Shown: in pieces, positions 45,413 to 55,391 of the stretch
Numbering within the stretch: position 1 is the stretch's first letter
Layout: the number at the start of each line of letters is the position of its first letter
NCBI GenBank assembly: GCA_037974965.1
Contig: JBBPFI010000004.1
Span: 1,054,001 to 1,118,000, forward strand
Length of the DNA: 64,000 nucleotides
Direction of reading: 5' to 3'
DNA from: Dacryopinax spathularia
Taxonomy: Eukaryota > Basidiomycota > Dacrymycetes > Dacrymycetales > Dacrymycetaceae
Notes under the pieces: model-generated
What the model saw: the letters and a program-made list of their open reading frames with translations, nothing else
Told to the model about the DNA's origin: nothing
Database searches by the model: none
Program-made: the position numbers and the translations under genes

Positions 45413-45780
45413 CATCCGGCTCTCCTTCGACATCCGGCTCTCCTTCGACATCCCACTCTCCTTCGACATCCCACTCTCCTTCTACATCCCACTCTCCTCC
45501 TACATCGTACTCTCCTCCGACCACTCACTCTGCTTCTACATCCCACTCTCATTCAACATCCTACTCTGCCTCTACATCCCACTCTCCTTCGACATCCCAC
45601 TCTCCTTCGACATCCCACTCTCCTTCGACAGCCCACTCTCCTTCTACATCCCACTATCCTCCTACATCGTACTCTCCTCCGACAACTCACTCTGCTTCTA
45701 CATCCCACTCTCCTCCTACATCCTACTCTCCTTCGACAACCTACTCAATTTCAACAACCCGGTATCCTATCAACGTCCCG
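45413..45780 (+). repeat. Family C minisatellite, 18-bp unit, about 20 copies
   Basis: Tandem units of the type CACTCTCCTTCGACATCC with an internal higher-order order (a block of units near 45450-45560 recurs near 45590-45700). Read on the minus strand the unit encodes DVEGEW/DVEGEP hexapeptides; the same hexapeptide, DVEGEP, is present in the KDZ protein at about 51740. Confidence 0.9.
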
Positions 45781-46153
45781 CACATTTTCGACCATCCGCA
45801 CTCCCATTGTACCTCATAGACTTACATCCCTTTCTTCTTCTGCATGACGCTCTCCTTCTACATCCACCTCGTTCTACATCGGCGTCTGCTTCTTCATCCC
45901 ACTGTCCCCGGATGTCCCGTACACTGCGCTACTACCTTGCCGCGTCTCTTTTTGCTTTTTGGCGGCCCACTCTCATCTGCAAATCGCTCTCATTCTGTCT
46001 CTCACTCACCTTTAACACTTATCTCTCCTTCTACATCCCGCTTAATATTGACACTTCCTGTTCTCTTGAGTCCGTCTGCTGTGTCTCCCTCACACTCCTT
46101 GTACATCCCGCTCACCTTTTCTACCCTCATACTTCAAACCCTTGCGAACATGG

Positions 46154-46385
46154 TCAGAGGTGCGCCAGTTCAGTTTACGCGTGCCTCTGTGGTGGATTCA
46201 CAGGCGACGCTTATGCAGAGCAAGTACTGACGCCTCTGTAGATCCTTCATCCCCACTCGGCGGGTTGGCTCAGAGGTGCACCAGTTCAGTTTAAGCGTGC
46301 CTCTGTGGTGGATTCACAGGCGACGCCTGTGCACAGCAAGTGCTGACGCCGCTATAGATCCTTTACGCTCTCTACAGGGAGGACT
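46154..46385 (+). repeat. 116-bp tandem duplication containing family A
   Basis: Two copies, 46154-46269 and 46270-46385, each with CCAGTTCAGTTTA, GCGTGCCTCTG and the family A core (46189, 46305). The copies differ at scattered positions, so the duplication is older than the 102-bp array. Confidence 0.85.
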
Positions 46386-47003
46386 CAGAGACACCCGGAT
46401 AGCCGCGCTGAAAGGCTCAATCTTGCCAACCTCGAGCATCACTGTCCGCTCGTAGAGCCATTTTGATCACCAATCTTCAATACATTGCCCGAATGGGAAG
46501 CTCCACCCTCAACCGCACGGCTGTTCTATACGAGCTCCCGCATGGGCCAATCGACTCAAAGCCGTCGCCTGGGAATCCACCAAGCTGATCGGCCGACCTG
46601 CATCTCAGATTGAACAACCACCTCTGCCGAGCTAAGCGAAGACGTCTGGCCTGGAACCATCTAGCCAATCCACCTGGTACGACCCGCCCCGCCCGACTCA
46701 GCAGAGCAAACCGCGAAGCGTCGCCTGAGAATCCACCAATTAGGCTGATTCATCCTGCTCCCGCGCTCTTCCATACACCTGCTAAAGAATTGCAAGGCCA
46801 ATCCCCTCCTGCAAGTCCACTGCGAAAGCAGGGGGTCAAACTAAACCGAGCGCCCAAGGCTACGTCACAAGCCGTACATGCTCTTGCCTTGCCGTCAATG
46901 ATTTTGACTTGGCAGGCTGAGCGGATCATTCCAGAGCTTGCTCAGAGCTCGCACATCCCGTCAACACGCGCGTCTGAGCGTCACCTATCAGTCCAACACG
47001 AAC

Positions 47004-47450
47004 CTGGCCGGTCCTCTTGAAATCGACAGGATTATCAGACCTGCATTGCCGCCCGCACATCCCGCCAACTCGCGCTTGGCCGTCGCCTGTGAACCCACCA
47101 CTATCCACTCCAATTTCTCATATTGGTAGCGGCATACGACCCGCCTCGCTGCTCGGACATACCGCCAACACGAGCTGGCCGGTCCTCTTGAAATCGACAG
47201 GATTATCAGACCTGCATTGCCGCCCGCACATCCCGCCAACTCGCGCTTGGCCGTCGCCTGTGAACCCACCACTATCCACTCCGATCCTCTTCAAATTGGT
47301 AGGCGTAGCGGCCAGTCTACTGTGGTCGATATCAGGCTGGCCGTCGCCTGTGAACCCACCACTATCCACTCCAATTTCTCATATTGGTAGCGGCATACGA
47401 CCCGCCTCGCTGCTCGAACATACCGCCAACACGAGCTTCGGCGTTGCCTG
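47004..47450 (+). repeat. Composite tandem repeat with family A cores
   Basis: A 171-bp segment starting CTGGCCGGTCCTCTTGAAAT at 47004 recurs at 47175. Within it and after it, the family A core reads in minus orientation at 47081, 47252 and 47342. A sub-block with CATATTGGTAGCGGCATACG is present twice (about 47121 and 47381). Confidence 0.85.
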
Positions 47451-47971
47451 CCTGAAACGTCAATATCCATTCAATTCTGCCCGGGATTGGTAGGCACACG
47501 CAGCCTTCCGCACAGTTCGCCCGATACAAGCACAGGTATTGCCTGTGAAACCACCACTATCCTGCTTGCGCACGATGCGTTGGAGGAAAGAACCGTCTAC
47601 ATGAGACGTACTCAGCGCGAGGCCACCCAGCAGTACACTTGAAAGTGAAGAACCATTCTATCTCGCAACTCGTACTGTAAGGCGCAAGGGCAATGTCATC
47701 TCGTTTACATATTCGCTCTTCAAGGGGTCAGCTGGTCTGTGGCTGTCGATTCATTGGTTCATCCGGCCGTGCGATGGTTCTCGCTTAATCCGCAATATCG
47801 GTTCAGCAGGGCACAGGGGATGGAGTAAAGTATGGGTCACTCCTTGAGGATCGATGTCAGGCGGCACCCTCTTCCCAAGGCTCCATTCACGGCCGTGCCC
47901 AGCGCTTTGCGGATCCCCTTTCCAACGGCTCGCGGTATTGCCAGCCACTATTTGGTCCAGCCTTCGTAACC

Positions 47972-48135
47972 GCTGGCTTCCGTTTCATCTGGCTCCCGAT
48001 ATGGCTGGATTCCATTGCAGCTGGCTCTCGATTCCGCCAACCCTCCATCTAGCTGGCTCCCAGCTCGACTGGCTCCCAAATCGGCAATCTTGCAAATCGG
48101 CTGGCTCCCAAATCGGTTGGTTCCTATTTCTGCCT
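47972..48135 (-). repeat. Family B minisatellite, second array, inverted
   Basis: About ten degenerate units of GCTGGCTCCCAAATCG, the reverse complement of the unit at 43290-43400. The two arrays are 4.6 kb apart in inverted orientation. Confidence 0.8.
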
Positions 48136-48393
48136 ACGTCTATTTCCGCTGACATTGGCTCAGGAGAATATACAAGTTTATCATCGAAATCGGAAAACCC
48201 TAAACAACAGCGGGTGGGTCCGTGCGCCATCAGCAAAATCAATGGACCCTGGGATTAGACGGTGCCCGACTGCTTCGTCACACGTTCTCCTGCATTCTAC
48301 ACCCACACTCGTTTTAGAAAATCTTGAGTCTTGCCTTTCGCCTATACCCCATCGGCTACTCCAATAGGCTGCACTTCGCCTGGCCCCGCAACA

Positions 48394-50455
48394 ATGTCTC
48401 AGCGCCGCAGACAATCCGTCTGCGTCCCCCCAGAGGAGTGGCCGAGCGATGTTTCCAAAGTAATGGAGTTTTGGAGAGCTAGCGAGCTGCGGGCCAGGGT
48501 GTGCGATGCGTGTACACAGGTTGGTGTGCCGCACGTATCGTACAACCGCCTAGGGCAATTTCCGGTCAATATGTACAGGGTGTTTACCAGTGTGCGTCCC
48601 TTCTACTCTTCTAACGTATTTACGCTTACGAGGGTCAGTGTGTTGAAGTTAGTCACTACAACTCATCTTTCAAGTGGATCACCAACCCGATTGCTCCGGA
48701 TTTCATGTGCATCCTGGAGATGGAGATGGAAGCGCGGGCAATCCCTCGAACTTTTTCAGCCCGGTCCAGGCCTCCGACGGAAAGCCCGCAAAAGCCGACG
48801 AAAGCGCATACATCGCCCGTATCGCCTCCTAAGCCGTCGATGCTGCCTCGGAAGGTGAAGGACCCGTGTCCCGGCTGCAAGAAACACAGTAACGCGCAGT
48901 GTCCACGAAAACTTTGCAGGACGTGCTGCCGTATTCGTCAATCTCAATCTCGTTATGAATGCACTGTGCATCGACTTGAACAAATGGAACCAGTCGCTCC
49001 TGGTAGAGTGGTACCCAAAGTCGAGACCGTCATGAACGCCATTGATGATACGCCCGACGTCCCCGACATCTCTGATCCCTTCCAAATCGCTACACCATGG
49101 AATACAAACAGCCCTGGCCCATCAACATTAGCTCGGGCATTCGCCGGTCCTGCAATGCCTCGGGAGGTTCGACCGCTAGGCCGTCCAGTGAAGGCAGATC
49201 ATTCAAAGGCTCGGCACGAGGGCTGTGAGGAAAATGATCGTATTCGCCGTGCTGTACAAGAGGAGCGTGAACTGCAAGATGAGGTCGCACTCCAGTTCAC
49301 TCTGATTGTACTTACGACAGTGAGTCTTCTTGCATAACTCGCCGAGGATAATGCTGACTACGCCTCTAGATTGACTCCTTCCCATTCCCGGGCCTCAAGG
49401 CCAAGAAAGGCCCTCTTGGCCTGCTGACCCGTATCAACGATTGGCCGATCCATGTTCTCAAGTGGCTCGACTCAACAATTGGGGTAGAATATAACGCTCT
49501 TGAATTGTTCAACGCCGAGGCAGGGAAATGGGAATTCTACGGCCGCGAAAATCTCCGAACTGTGCAGCGGAACGAACGGCTACTCTGTCGCCTGCCGGGC
49601 GTTAGCCCAGATCTCTCCCACGTCCAGCATGAAGTGACTCAAGTGGTACATCCAACCCCATTTCGTGATGCTCGCCGTGCAACGAATCAGCAGACATCCC
49701 CGAGGAAGACACCAGCTTGTAGACCTTCGCCCACCGAGACGCCTTCCTCCTATCGCCGTTTCGCAGTGGAGAAGAAAAGCGGGATGTGCAAGACGAGGGA
49801 GACAACAAGGGAGAGCGGAATGTTGAAGGAGAGGGAGGACTTGAAAGGAAGGGGGATGTCGAAGGAGAGAACGATGTCGAACGAAAGAGCGATGTCGAAG
49901 GAGAGAGCAATGTCGGATGAGGATGTTTTCGGGCCGGACAAGCAGAAGAGGAAAAGGGAGGCATCCGCGGAGTCGGATGGCAGTTTGCCATCCATCCGAG
50001 AGATTGTTGATGGTATCTCTCGCTCGACACCATCGCCTTCTCCCGGCAGCGCGGTCATCGAGCTTTCCTCAGGCTCAGAAGGCATACCGAAATGGCCCGG
50101 ATACCAATCATACGGCGCCATTGTTGCGTCTATGGAGAAGGTCCAGCGCTTGACAACCGTCCATCGGGCTGAGGTTGATCCAGCCCTTCTTCAGATAATG
50201 AAGTATGCTGTCCCACGCTCAACATGGTACGGCCAAAAAAAGTTCTATGAAGACGCGCCTGCCAGTATCAAAGCTGAGTTCCAAGCTCATCCCTCCCGCA
50301 GCTGGACGAGCTTTCGCAAGAAGGTCCTTGACACCACTAAGGAGAAAGTCGACACTGATAACGCGAGGGAGATTCAGGAGGGGAAAGGCAGGTCAAGAGG
50401 GCAGGGGAAGTCAAAGGAGCGGGTGAAATCCCTTGCAAAGAAGAGGAGGATGTAA
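48394..50455 (+). CDS. Unknown 654-residue protein with Cys cluster and MSKERA repeats
   Basis: Three exons (48394-48591, 48639-49319, 49370-50455). The frame begins MSQRRRQSVCVPPEEWPSDV. Across the first intron comes YNSSFKWITNPIAPDF, an ordered-looking segment. Near residues 145-185 a zinc-type cluster reads CPGCKKHSNAQCPRKLC followed by RTCCR and later C-x2-H, so eight potential ligands. A well-ordered segment spans the second intron (IDSFPFPGLKAKKGPLGLL, WPIHVLKWLDSTIG). Then a basic zone holds hexapeptide repeats (MSKERT, MSNERA, MSKERA), coded by family C units in inverted orientation. The C-terminus ends in a Lys/Arg-rich RVKSLAKKRRM, a probable nuclear signal. Possibly a DNA-binding protein; the family is not recognised. 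Confidence 0.72.
49800..49920 (+). repeat. Family C units used as coding hexapeptide repeat
   Basis: Units of 18 bp of the type ATGTCGAAGGAGAGAGCG; the clearest begin at 49856, 49874, 49892 and 49910, with degenerate units before them. They encode MSKERA-like hexapeptides and match the reverse complement of the array at 45413-45780. Confidence 0.85.
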
Positions 50456-51072
50456 GTAACACCAAGGTGTATGCGCCCGCTCAGAGCGGCGTGTTCCTCC
50501 TGATGGCTTCCTGCACACTTGATCATGCCGGACTACATTATTCTACATGAGACTATTTCACATTGGCCTTTTTCCTGTGAGCATCATCTTGCGGACAGTC
50601 GTCTCACCCACAGCTGTCCAGACGTTCTGGTATTATGCCTGATTTAATCATACTTATCTTTAATATCATTCGTTCTTGTATATGGCCAAGCATGGCTGAA
50701 CCAGTCATATCAAACCAATACCAGGTTCCAGGACGTTGAAGGTGTATGCCCGAGCCAAATAGAGGTCAGCCCGAAAGAGTGGTGGATTCCCAGGCGACGC
50801 CTTTGTGACTCTGTTGTACCGGTCTTCACTCAGCCACCAAAGGATGCACAGCTTCCTTCACAACCCACACAGGTGTATTTGCCAGCTGTGATGCAGGCCG
50901 GACAGTTAGCTTGGTGGATTCTCAGGCGACGTCTTTGGGACTGCAAACTCGGCATTCAATCTGCCGATACCACGTCGTGTCAGTCATATTGAGAGAGCTG
51001 GACGGCACTCCACGGACAAGGGACGAACTAATGGTATCACTAAGTCAAACAGTTACACGAGGCTATGTATGT
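50456..51072. other. Convergent intergenic region with two family A copies
   Basis: Between the stop of the 654-residue gene and the stop of the KDZ gene. Contains family A cores at 50779-50799 and 50911-50931. No gene. Confidence 0.5.
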
Positions 51073-53257
51073 CTAACTAAAGCAAGAGGCGGGTATTGTG
51101 TGCGGGGCCAGACCCCGCTTGCGAAGATCATCCACAAGAAATCGGTTATGCACTTTAATGACCTCATCCAAGAAGAATTCGTACCGAACAGGCAACATCT
51201 CGCGTACAATTGGGTAGAAGTTGTTCAGCCACGCATTGACCTGTTCACATTTCGAAGAATTGAACGTCCATACCTTTCTCTCCTCATCGATGAGCTCGGG
51301 AAAAGCCGAGGGGTTGCAATGATAACCGCAATACCAATCCCTTTCGGTATGTTTGCTTTTGAAGTGGAAGACGTCTACAACGAGTGCTGTGTCCTGGAAG
51401 AAATCTCGGAGGGGCGGGCGATCGTTGATGTATTTGTGAAGCTGGCAGTTGTTATCGTAGAATAATACGTCAGGTAGCGATGCGGGCGTGGGAAAGACCG
51501 TGCGTAGGAACTCCTGGCGCGATGGGTAAGAACCACGTGAATGCAGAATGAGAGCGAATCCTACAGCGACCGATTCCAAGCTTTCGGCTCCATAGAACGT
51601 CCCCCTTGCCAGGATTATGCCGCATGGGCGTACGACAAGTTGTTCATTGTGCGTACGCCTACGTGTGAAGCGCGCCTTCACCTTCCTTGCCATCCTTGAA
51701 GCGCACGAGGACGTGCCTTGCGGATGCACATCCGGCTCTCCTTCGACATCCGATTCTTCTTCTATATCCGGTAGAATGTTGAAGGGTTCGTCTTGCAGGA
51801 GAGTGTCGCCTCGAAGATATGCGCGTGTGCGATCCAGACGCTTTCTCAAGAGGGAGAATGATTGATTATCAGCCCGAAACTTGGCCTCCGCTGCGATATG
51901 CTCAGCGGAAGTGCAGGTCTGATAGCCAGTCCGCGCAGGTGCGTCGCAGCCTTCTACACAGCAAACGGCCGCAAGGTGTGCGTGCTGTAGGCAATAGCGA
52001 GCTCGATTACTGACCAGAGGGTTGGGACAGTTGTGTTCCGCACAGCAGGGTCGATTGATGGCCACTCCATCAGTGACTGCGCAGGACAGCATGTCTGGCC
52101 GATAGGTGAGCAGATATGCAGGAGCGCTTATGGGCTTTCCTTACATTCTTGTCCGTCGCGCAGGAAAAATTTTCTACAAGTGTCGCAAGCATGAGCCCAA
52201 TGCTCTTGTCCATGCTCGGCGATGAAGATGTTCCGCTCGAGCATTGCGCTGGTGAGCCGTTCAGTTTGGGTCAGTCCAGGGTGGTGCGGAAGTCGAAGCT
52301 GGGTGTTGTGTTCGGCGTGATGTAGCAATAACGAGTACAGATCGAACAAATCGGCAATGTACTCGCTGCGCAATAAAGGTACTTGATAGGCTCCCTTGGT
52401 GGGAAAGCTGGGGGCGGAGAGTGTAGTATTGTACACTAGAGCATTCGAGCTCATGGACGAACTGGATGTACGAGGAGAGTGAGTCAGGCAGGACAGAGGG
52501 ATGTAGAAGGAGAGAAACTAACTGGGAGAACACTGTGAGCGCGCGGAACAGTTCGCAAAGCTGCCTTTCGAACAAGAAGTGCTTTTCCCCTTGAATGACT
52601 GTGGGGAGGCCAGTATAGTACACCCGGTAGAGCAGACCATCTGCACCGGGTTGACATGCGTAATTGAGGTGGTAGGTTGAGCGGCACGACATGCATCTCA
52701 AGGAGGTTACGAGCACCGGGAAGGCGCCTCGACCGAGGGTATAGACAGAGGCTTGATGTCTGCGTGGATCAGACAGGCGCGCTCGACGATTTTGCGCGAG
52801 GAAGACAGGGCAGTTTGAGTACGTGCAGGTACGCGTCGGGGGGTAGAACTCTTCGGCGGCTGGAACGAGTGAATAAAGCACAAGCCGTTCAAGACGTTAT
52901 CTTACCTAGCCCGTAGCTCTGAGCATGCTCCGCAAGAAGCCAGTAGTCATCGACTAGAGAGGGTGATAGCGCAGTGACGTCCTTCCCATGTATCCAGATG
53001 GCCTCCCGAAACGCAGCCCACAGCGCCAGTACCTGCCCATTGCTGATATGTAAACTGCCAGTGAGAAGCGAGACTACTGAGTTGGGCAGATCCAGCGGCG
53101 GGAGGTCGATACCCTCGACACTTGTATCTTGTTGCCAAGAAATACGGTTTTGTAGACGACGGGCGATGATGAAGAACTGCAGAGTTTGGTCGACAGAGAT
53201 ATTACCGACAGATGGCCTGAGTCTTTTCAAACGCGAATAGACCTCAGTTAACAACAT
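51073..53257 (-). CDS. KDZ transposase with CxC5/CxC6-type cysteine clusters
   Basis: Four exons (53257-52906, 52859-52523, 52461-52145, 52094-51073), open and phase-consistent, 675 residues. After an all-alpha N-terminus, a CxC5-type cluster reads CTYSNCPVF, then LRCMSCRSTYHLNYACQ and FERQLCELF. A CxC6-type cluster follows: DGVAINRPCCAEHNC, YCLQHAHLAAVCCVEGC. The KDZ catalytic part has YDNNCQLHKYI, VVDVFHFKSKH, CNPSAFPELI and NSSKCEQVNAWL, giving the expected acidic residues. KDZ proteins (Kyakuja/Dileera/Zisupton) mobilise large DNA transposons that are abundant in mushrooms. No frameshift is seen, so it may be active or domesticated. I could not identify terminal inverted repeats. Family C units occur in its third-block coding region (51740) and in its second intron (52500). 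Confidence 0.88.
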
Positions 53258-54128
53258 TGATAGAGTGAGCAGACGTAGGCCGACAGTGGAATACAGACGA
53301 AGAAGGGGTATAGAAGGCTAGTGGGATGTCGAAGGAGACTGGGATGTAGGAGCAGGACGATAGGGAACAGTCACTAAGCCGAGGTGATTATGATTGCAAG
53401 CATAAGGCAAAAACCCTTAAGGTCGCGAGCGGCGGGAAGCATTGTGGCGGTGCCGGCTATTGGGGCTGTTCGGGACGAGTACAGACATGGGACAGATTGG
53501 ACACGGGACATTTCACGGAAGCTGGAAGTACTGCCCAGAGTGCCCCGGATTCTGGTCGATTTGGGCTGGGCATCCGCGGCTCGGACGCAACGTCTTTCAA
53601 TCGGCTGACTCGGTCGCACGTTTCGGACTACAGCGCACAGCGGGCACAGCACGTTTGCTTTTGCACCAGACCATTAGACCATTGCGTCTTCCGTTTACCA
53701 AAACACACCCACCCATCGAAGCACGTCTTCGCTTGCAACTCTTTCCTTCTCGCAAGCCCACCACCTTCTCCGCCGCCGCCCAAATTTACTACTGGTCGAA
53801 TCAGAACGGAAAACCCTGTTGCAAGCCTACGAAACGCACAAAGGACCGGGTGTACAAAAGAGACGCCAGCAACAACCGCACCGGACACGTTTTGATTCCG
53901 CCCAATCGCGACAATCTTCTGCAAGCAGTCATCACAGTAACGCCACTCAAACGTGAAGGCCTGCGCGCGAGAAGCTGAGCCCACTGTGTGCTATAAGGCC
54001 TTCTCTCTCTCCCCACCATCACACACATCGCTCTCCTCTTCGCAATTTTCGGTCCCTCCTCTCTGTGGCTTTGGGCTGCTTCATCGTATCGTTACTCGAA
54101 CTCGCCTGAGCGTGCGTGCTGCCTTCTC
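53258..54128. promoter_or_regulatory. Divergent intergenic region, KDZ and Ecl1-like genes
   Basis: 870 bp. A family C unit (GGATGTCGAAGGAGACTGGG) lies at 53325-53344, just upstream of the KDZ start. The right part is CT-rich and serves as leader of the Ecl1-like gene. No other gene is supported. Confidence 0.45.
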
Positions 54129-55391
54129 ATGTTCGAGGAGGACTCGTGCTTTATATGCGGAAAGCCAACGGAAGTTGGAAGGTGCGCCTCCCCTCTTCAC
54201 AACAGTCACAGCGCATATACTCACCTTCCAACCAGCTTATACTGCGGCGATGAATGCAAGTTCAAAGACTCAGCCCCTCGAACAGGCGGTTCGCGATCAT
54301 CTCGTTCGGCTTCAGCGCACAGCACCCATCCGATAGCAGACGTGCCCGCGCTTTCGCCTTACGCCCATCCGCAGGATCCAGACTCGGATGTGCCAGAGCA
54401 TGATCTCGGCGAGTCGGCGCTGCATACAACCCCGTCTACATCGCCGACGTCCTCCCTGTACACCGAAGAGGACGACGACGATCTCCTTGCAAGGCAGCGT
54501 GACACCAGACTGCTTGCCAAGAGCTTGCCACACGACATGCAGACATTTGATCGTCAGGCTGCCACTGCCGGCTTCCAGTCTTACCATGTCATCCTGAGCA
54601 ACTACCAGCGACCGCCACCGCGACCAAAGCACCCGAATCTTTCTGTCCCGGTCGCATCGCAGACATCTGTCAACCTGCATTTCCATCGCATTCCTGCTCG
54701 TACCAATGGATTTCACTCTCCGCCACTGCGCCCTCATGTACGACAAAAGGATCAGCGCTCAGTATCCGATCGCATGGTTCGCTCATCGCAGTCATCTCCG
54801 TCTCGCCGTCATTCATTCCCTACGCTTGCAACTCTCGGACTTAATCTGCCATCACCCCAGCCATCGCCACAACTGCGGCCGACAAAGGCCACCCGACCCA
54901 AGCATAGCCTCATCTCTCGCCACTCAACCTCTTCCTATCAACAGCGGCCGCGGCTTGATATGACTGCAAATCGCCCGGCTACCCTCCCGCAGAGCTCGCC
55001 GGAGACGCCCAGGCTTGTGCAGAAGCCGCACACCACGGAGGCACAAGCCTTTGCGGCGATGGCCCGCGCCCGTGGTACATCGGCCTCCCGCACTCGCTTC
55101 GCGGACGAGGAGGATATCACGACGCCAACACAGGCTCGGGACGGCGAACGGGGTCGATCACGGACCCGTCAGTTGCCCAACGCTTCTCGGTCGCGGTCAA
55201 GGTCCAAGTCCAGGTCCAGGTCTCATCTTGGCAGATTCACACTCGCACACGACACCCTGGCTGAGGAGCGTGAGGGACGGCGACCAAGTCGAGGCGTGTT
55301 ACCCGCCCTCGGCATCGGAGCTCTGACTCGTGGCAAGGAGTTGTCGGAGGAGAGAGAGGAGTTCAGAGGGAGGAGGGGCAGAGCGTTCTGA
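54129..55391 (+). CDS. Ecl1-like zinc protein (lifespan/stress regulator family)
   Basis: Two exons (54129-54181, 54236-55391) give 402 residues. Splicing produces CFICGKPTEVGSLYCGDECK at residues 7-26, a C-x2-C-x10-C-x3-C site typical of the short N-terminal motif of the fungal Ecl1 family. The rest is disordered: Ser/Pro/Thr-rich, an acidic EEDDDD stretch near 100, a basic Arg/Ser zone (SRSRSRSKSRSRS) near 350 and an Arg-rich end. Ecl1 proteins of fission yeast extend chronological lifespan and act in metal and nutrient stress signalling; that role is from the family. The assignment rests on the motif and its N-terminal place, so it is good but not certain. Confidence 0.7.
   Translation: MFEEDSCFICGKPTEVGRCASPLHNSHSAYTHLPTSLYCGDECKFKDSAPRTGGSRSSRSASAHSTHPIADVPALSPYAHPQDPDSDVPEHDLGESALHTTPSTSPTSSLYTEEDDDDLLARQRDTRLLAKSLPHDMQTFDRQAATAGFQSYHVILSNYQRPPPRPKHPNLSVPVASQTSVNLHFHRIPARTNGFHSPPLRPHVRQKDQRSVSDRMVRSSQSSPSRRHSFPTLATLGLNLPSPQPSPQLRPTKATRPKHSLISRHSTSSYQQRPRLDMTANRPATLPQSSPETPRLVQKPHTTEAQAFAAMARARGTSASRTRFADEEDITTPTQARDGERGRSRTRQLPNASRSRSRSKSRSRSHLGRFTLAHDTLAEEREGRRPSRGVLPALGIGALTRGKELSEEREEFRGRRGRAF

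Larger units (their letters stand above)
42902..48393. other. Gene-free, repeat-rich stretch, 5.5 kb
   Basis: No supportable gene. It contains two arrays of repeat family B, eleven to twelve family A copies, the long family C array and two tandem duplications, all listed separately. Long open frames in this stretch come from stop-free repeats and appear on both strands. Confidence 0.6.
36261..50931. repeat. Dispersed repeat family A (20-bp core), about 27 copies
   Basis: Core GTGGTGGATTCACAGGCGAC with few variants. Copies reading plus: 37101, 44045, 44364, 44510, 44867, 46189, 46305, 50779, 50911. Copies reading minus: 36261, 37881, 37982, 38064, 38154, 38245, about 41707 (degenerate), 41809, 41911, 42013, 42115, 42217, 46563, 46719, 47081, 47252, 47342, 47538. 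They occur in intergenic DNA, in one intron (37101) and in a reading frame (41.7-42.25 kb). I saw none outside this interval. Minus-reading copies often extend with CACTATCCACACCAATCC. Confidence 0.9.

Noticed and set aside
45306-46241. 311-codon plus-strand frame with SFDIPL repeats
   Set aside because: Produced by the stop-free 18-bp array; no start context, splice pattern or non-repeat domain supports a gene.
36261-50931. Family A as a CRISPR-like array
   Set aside because: Spacing is irregular, orientation varies, spacers within arrays are themselves repeats, and the gene context is eukaryotic.
50911-51465. 184-codon plus-strand frame
   Set aside because: It is the antisense shadow of the KDZ transposase coding exon.
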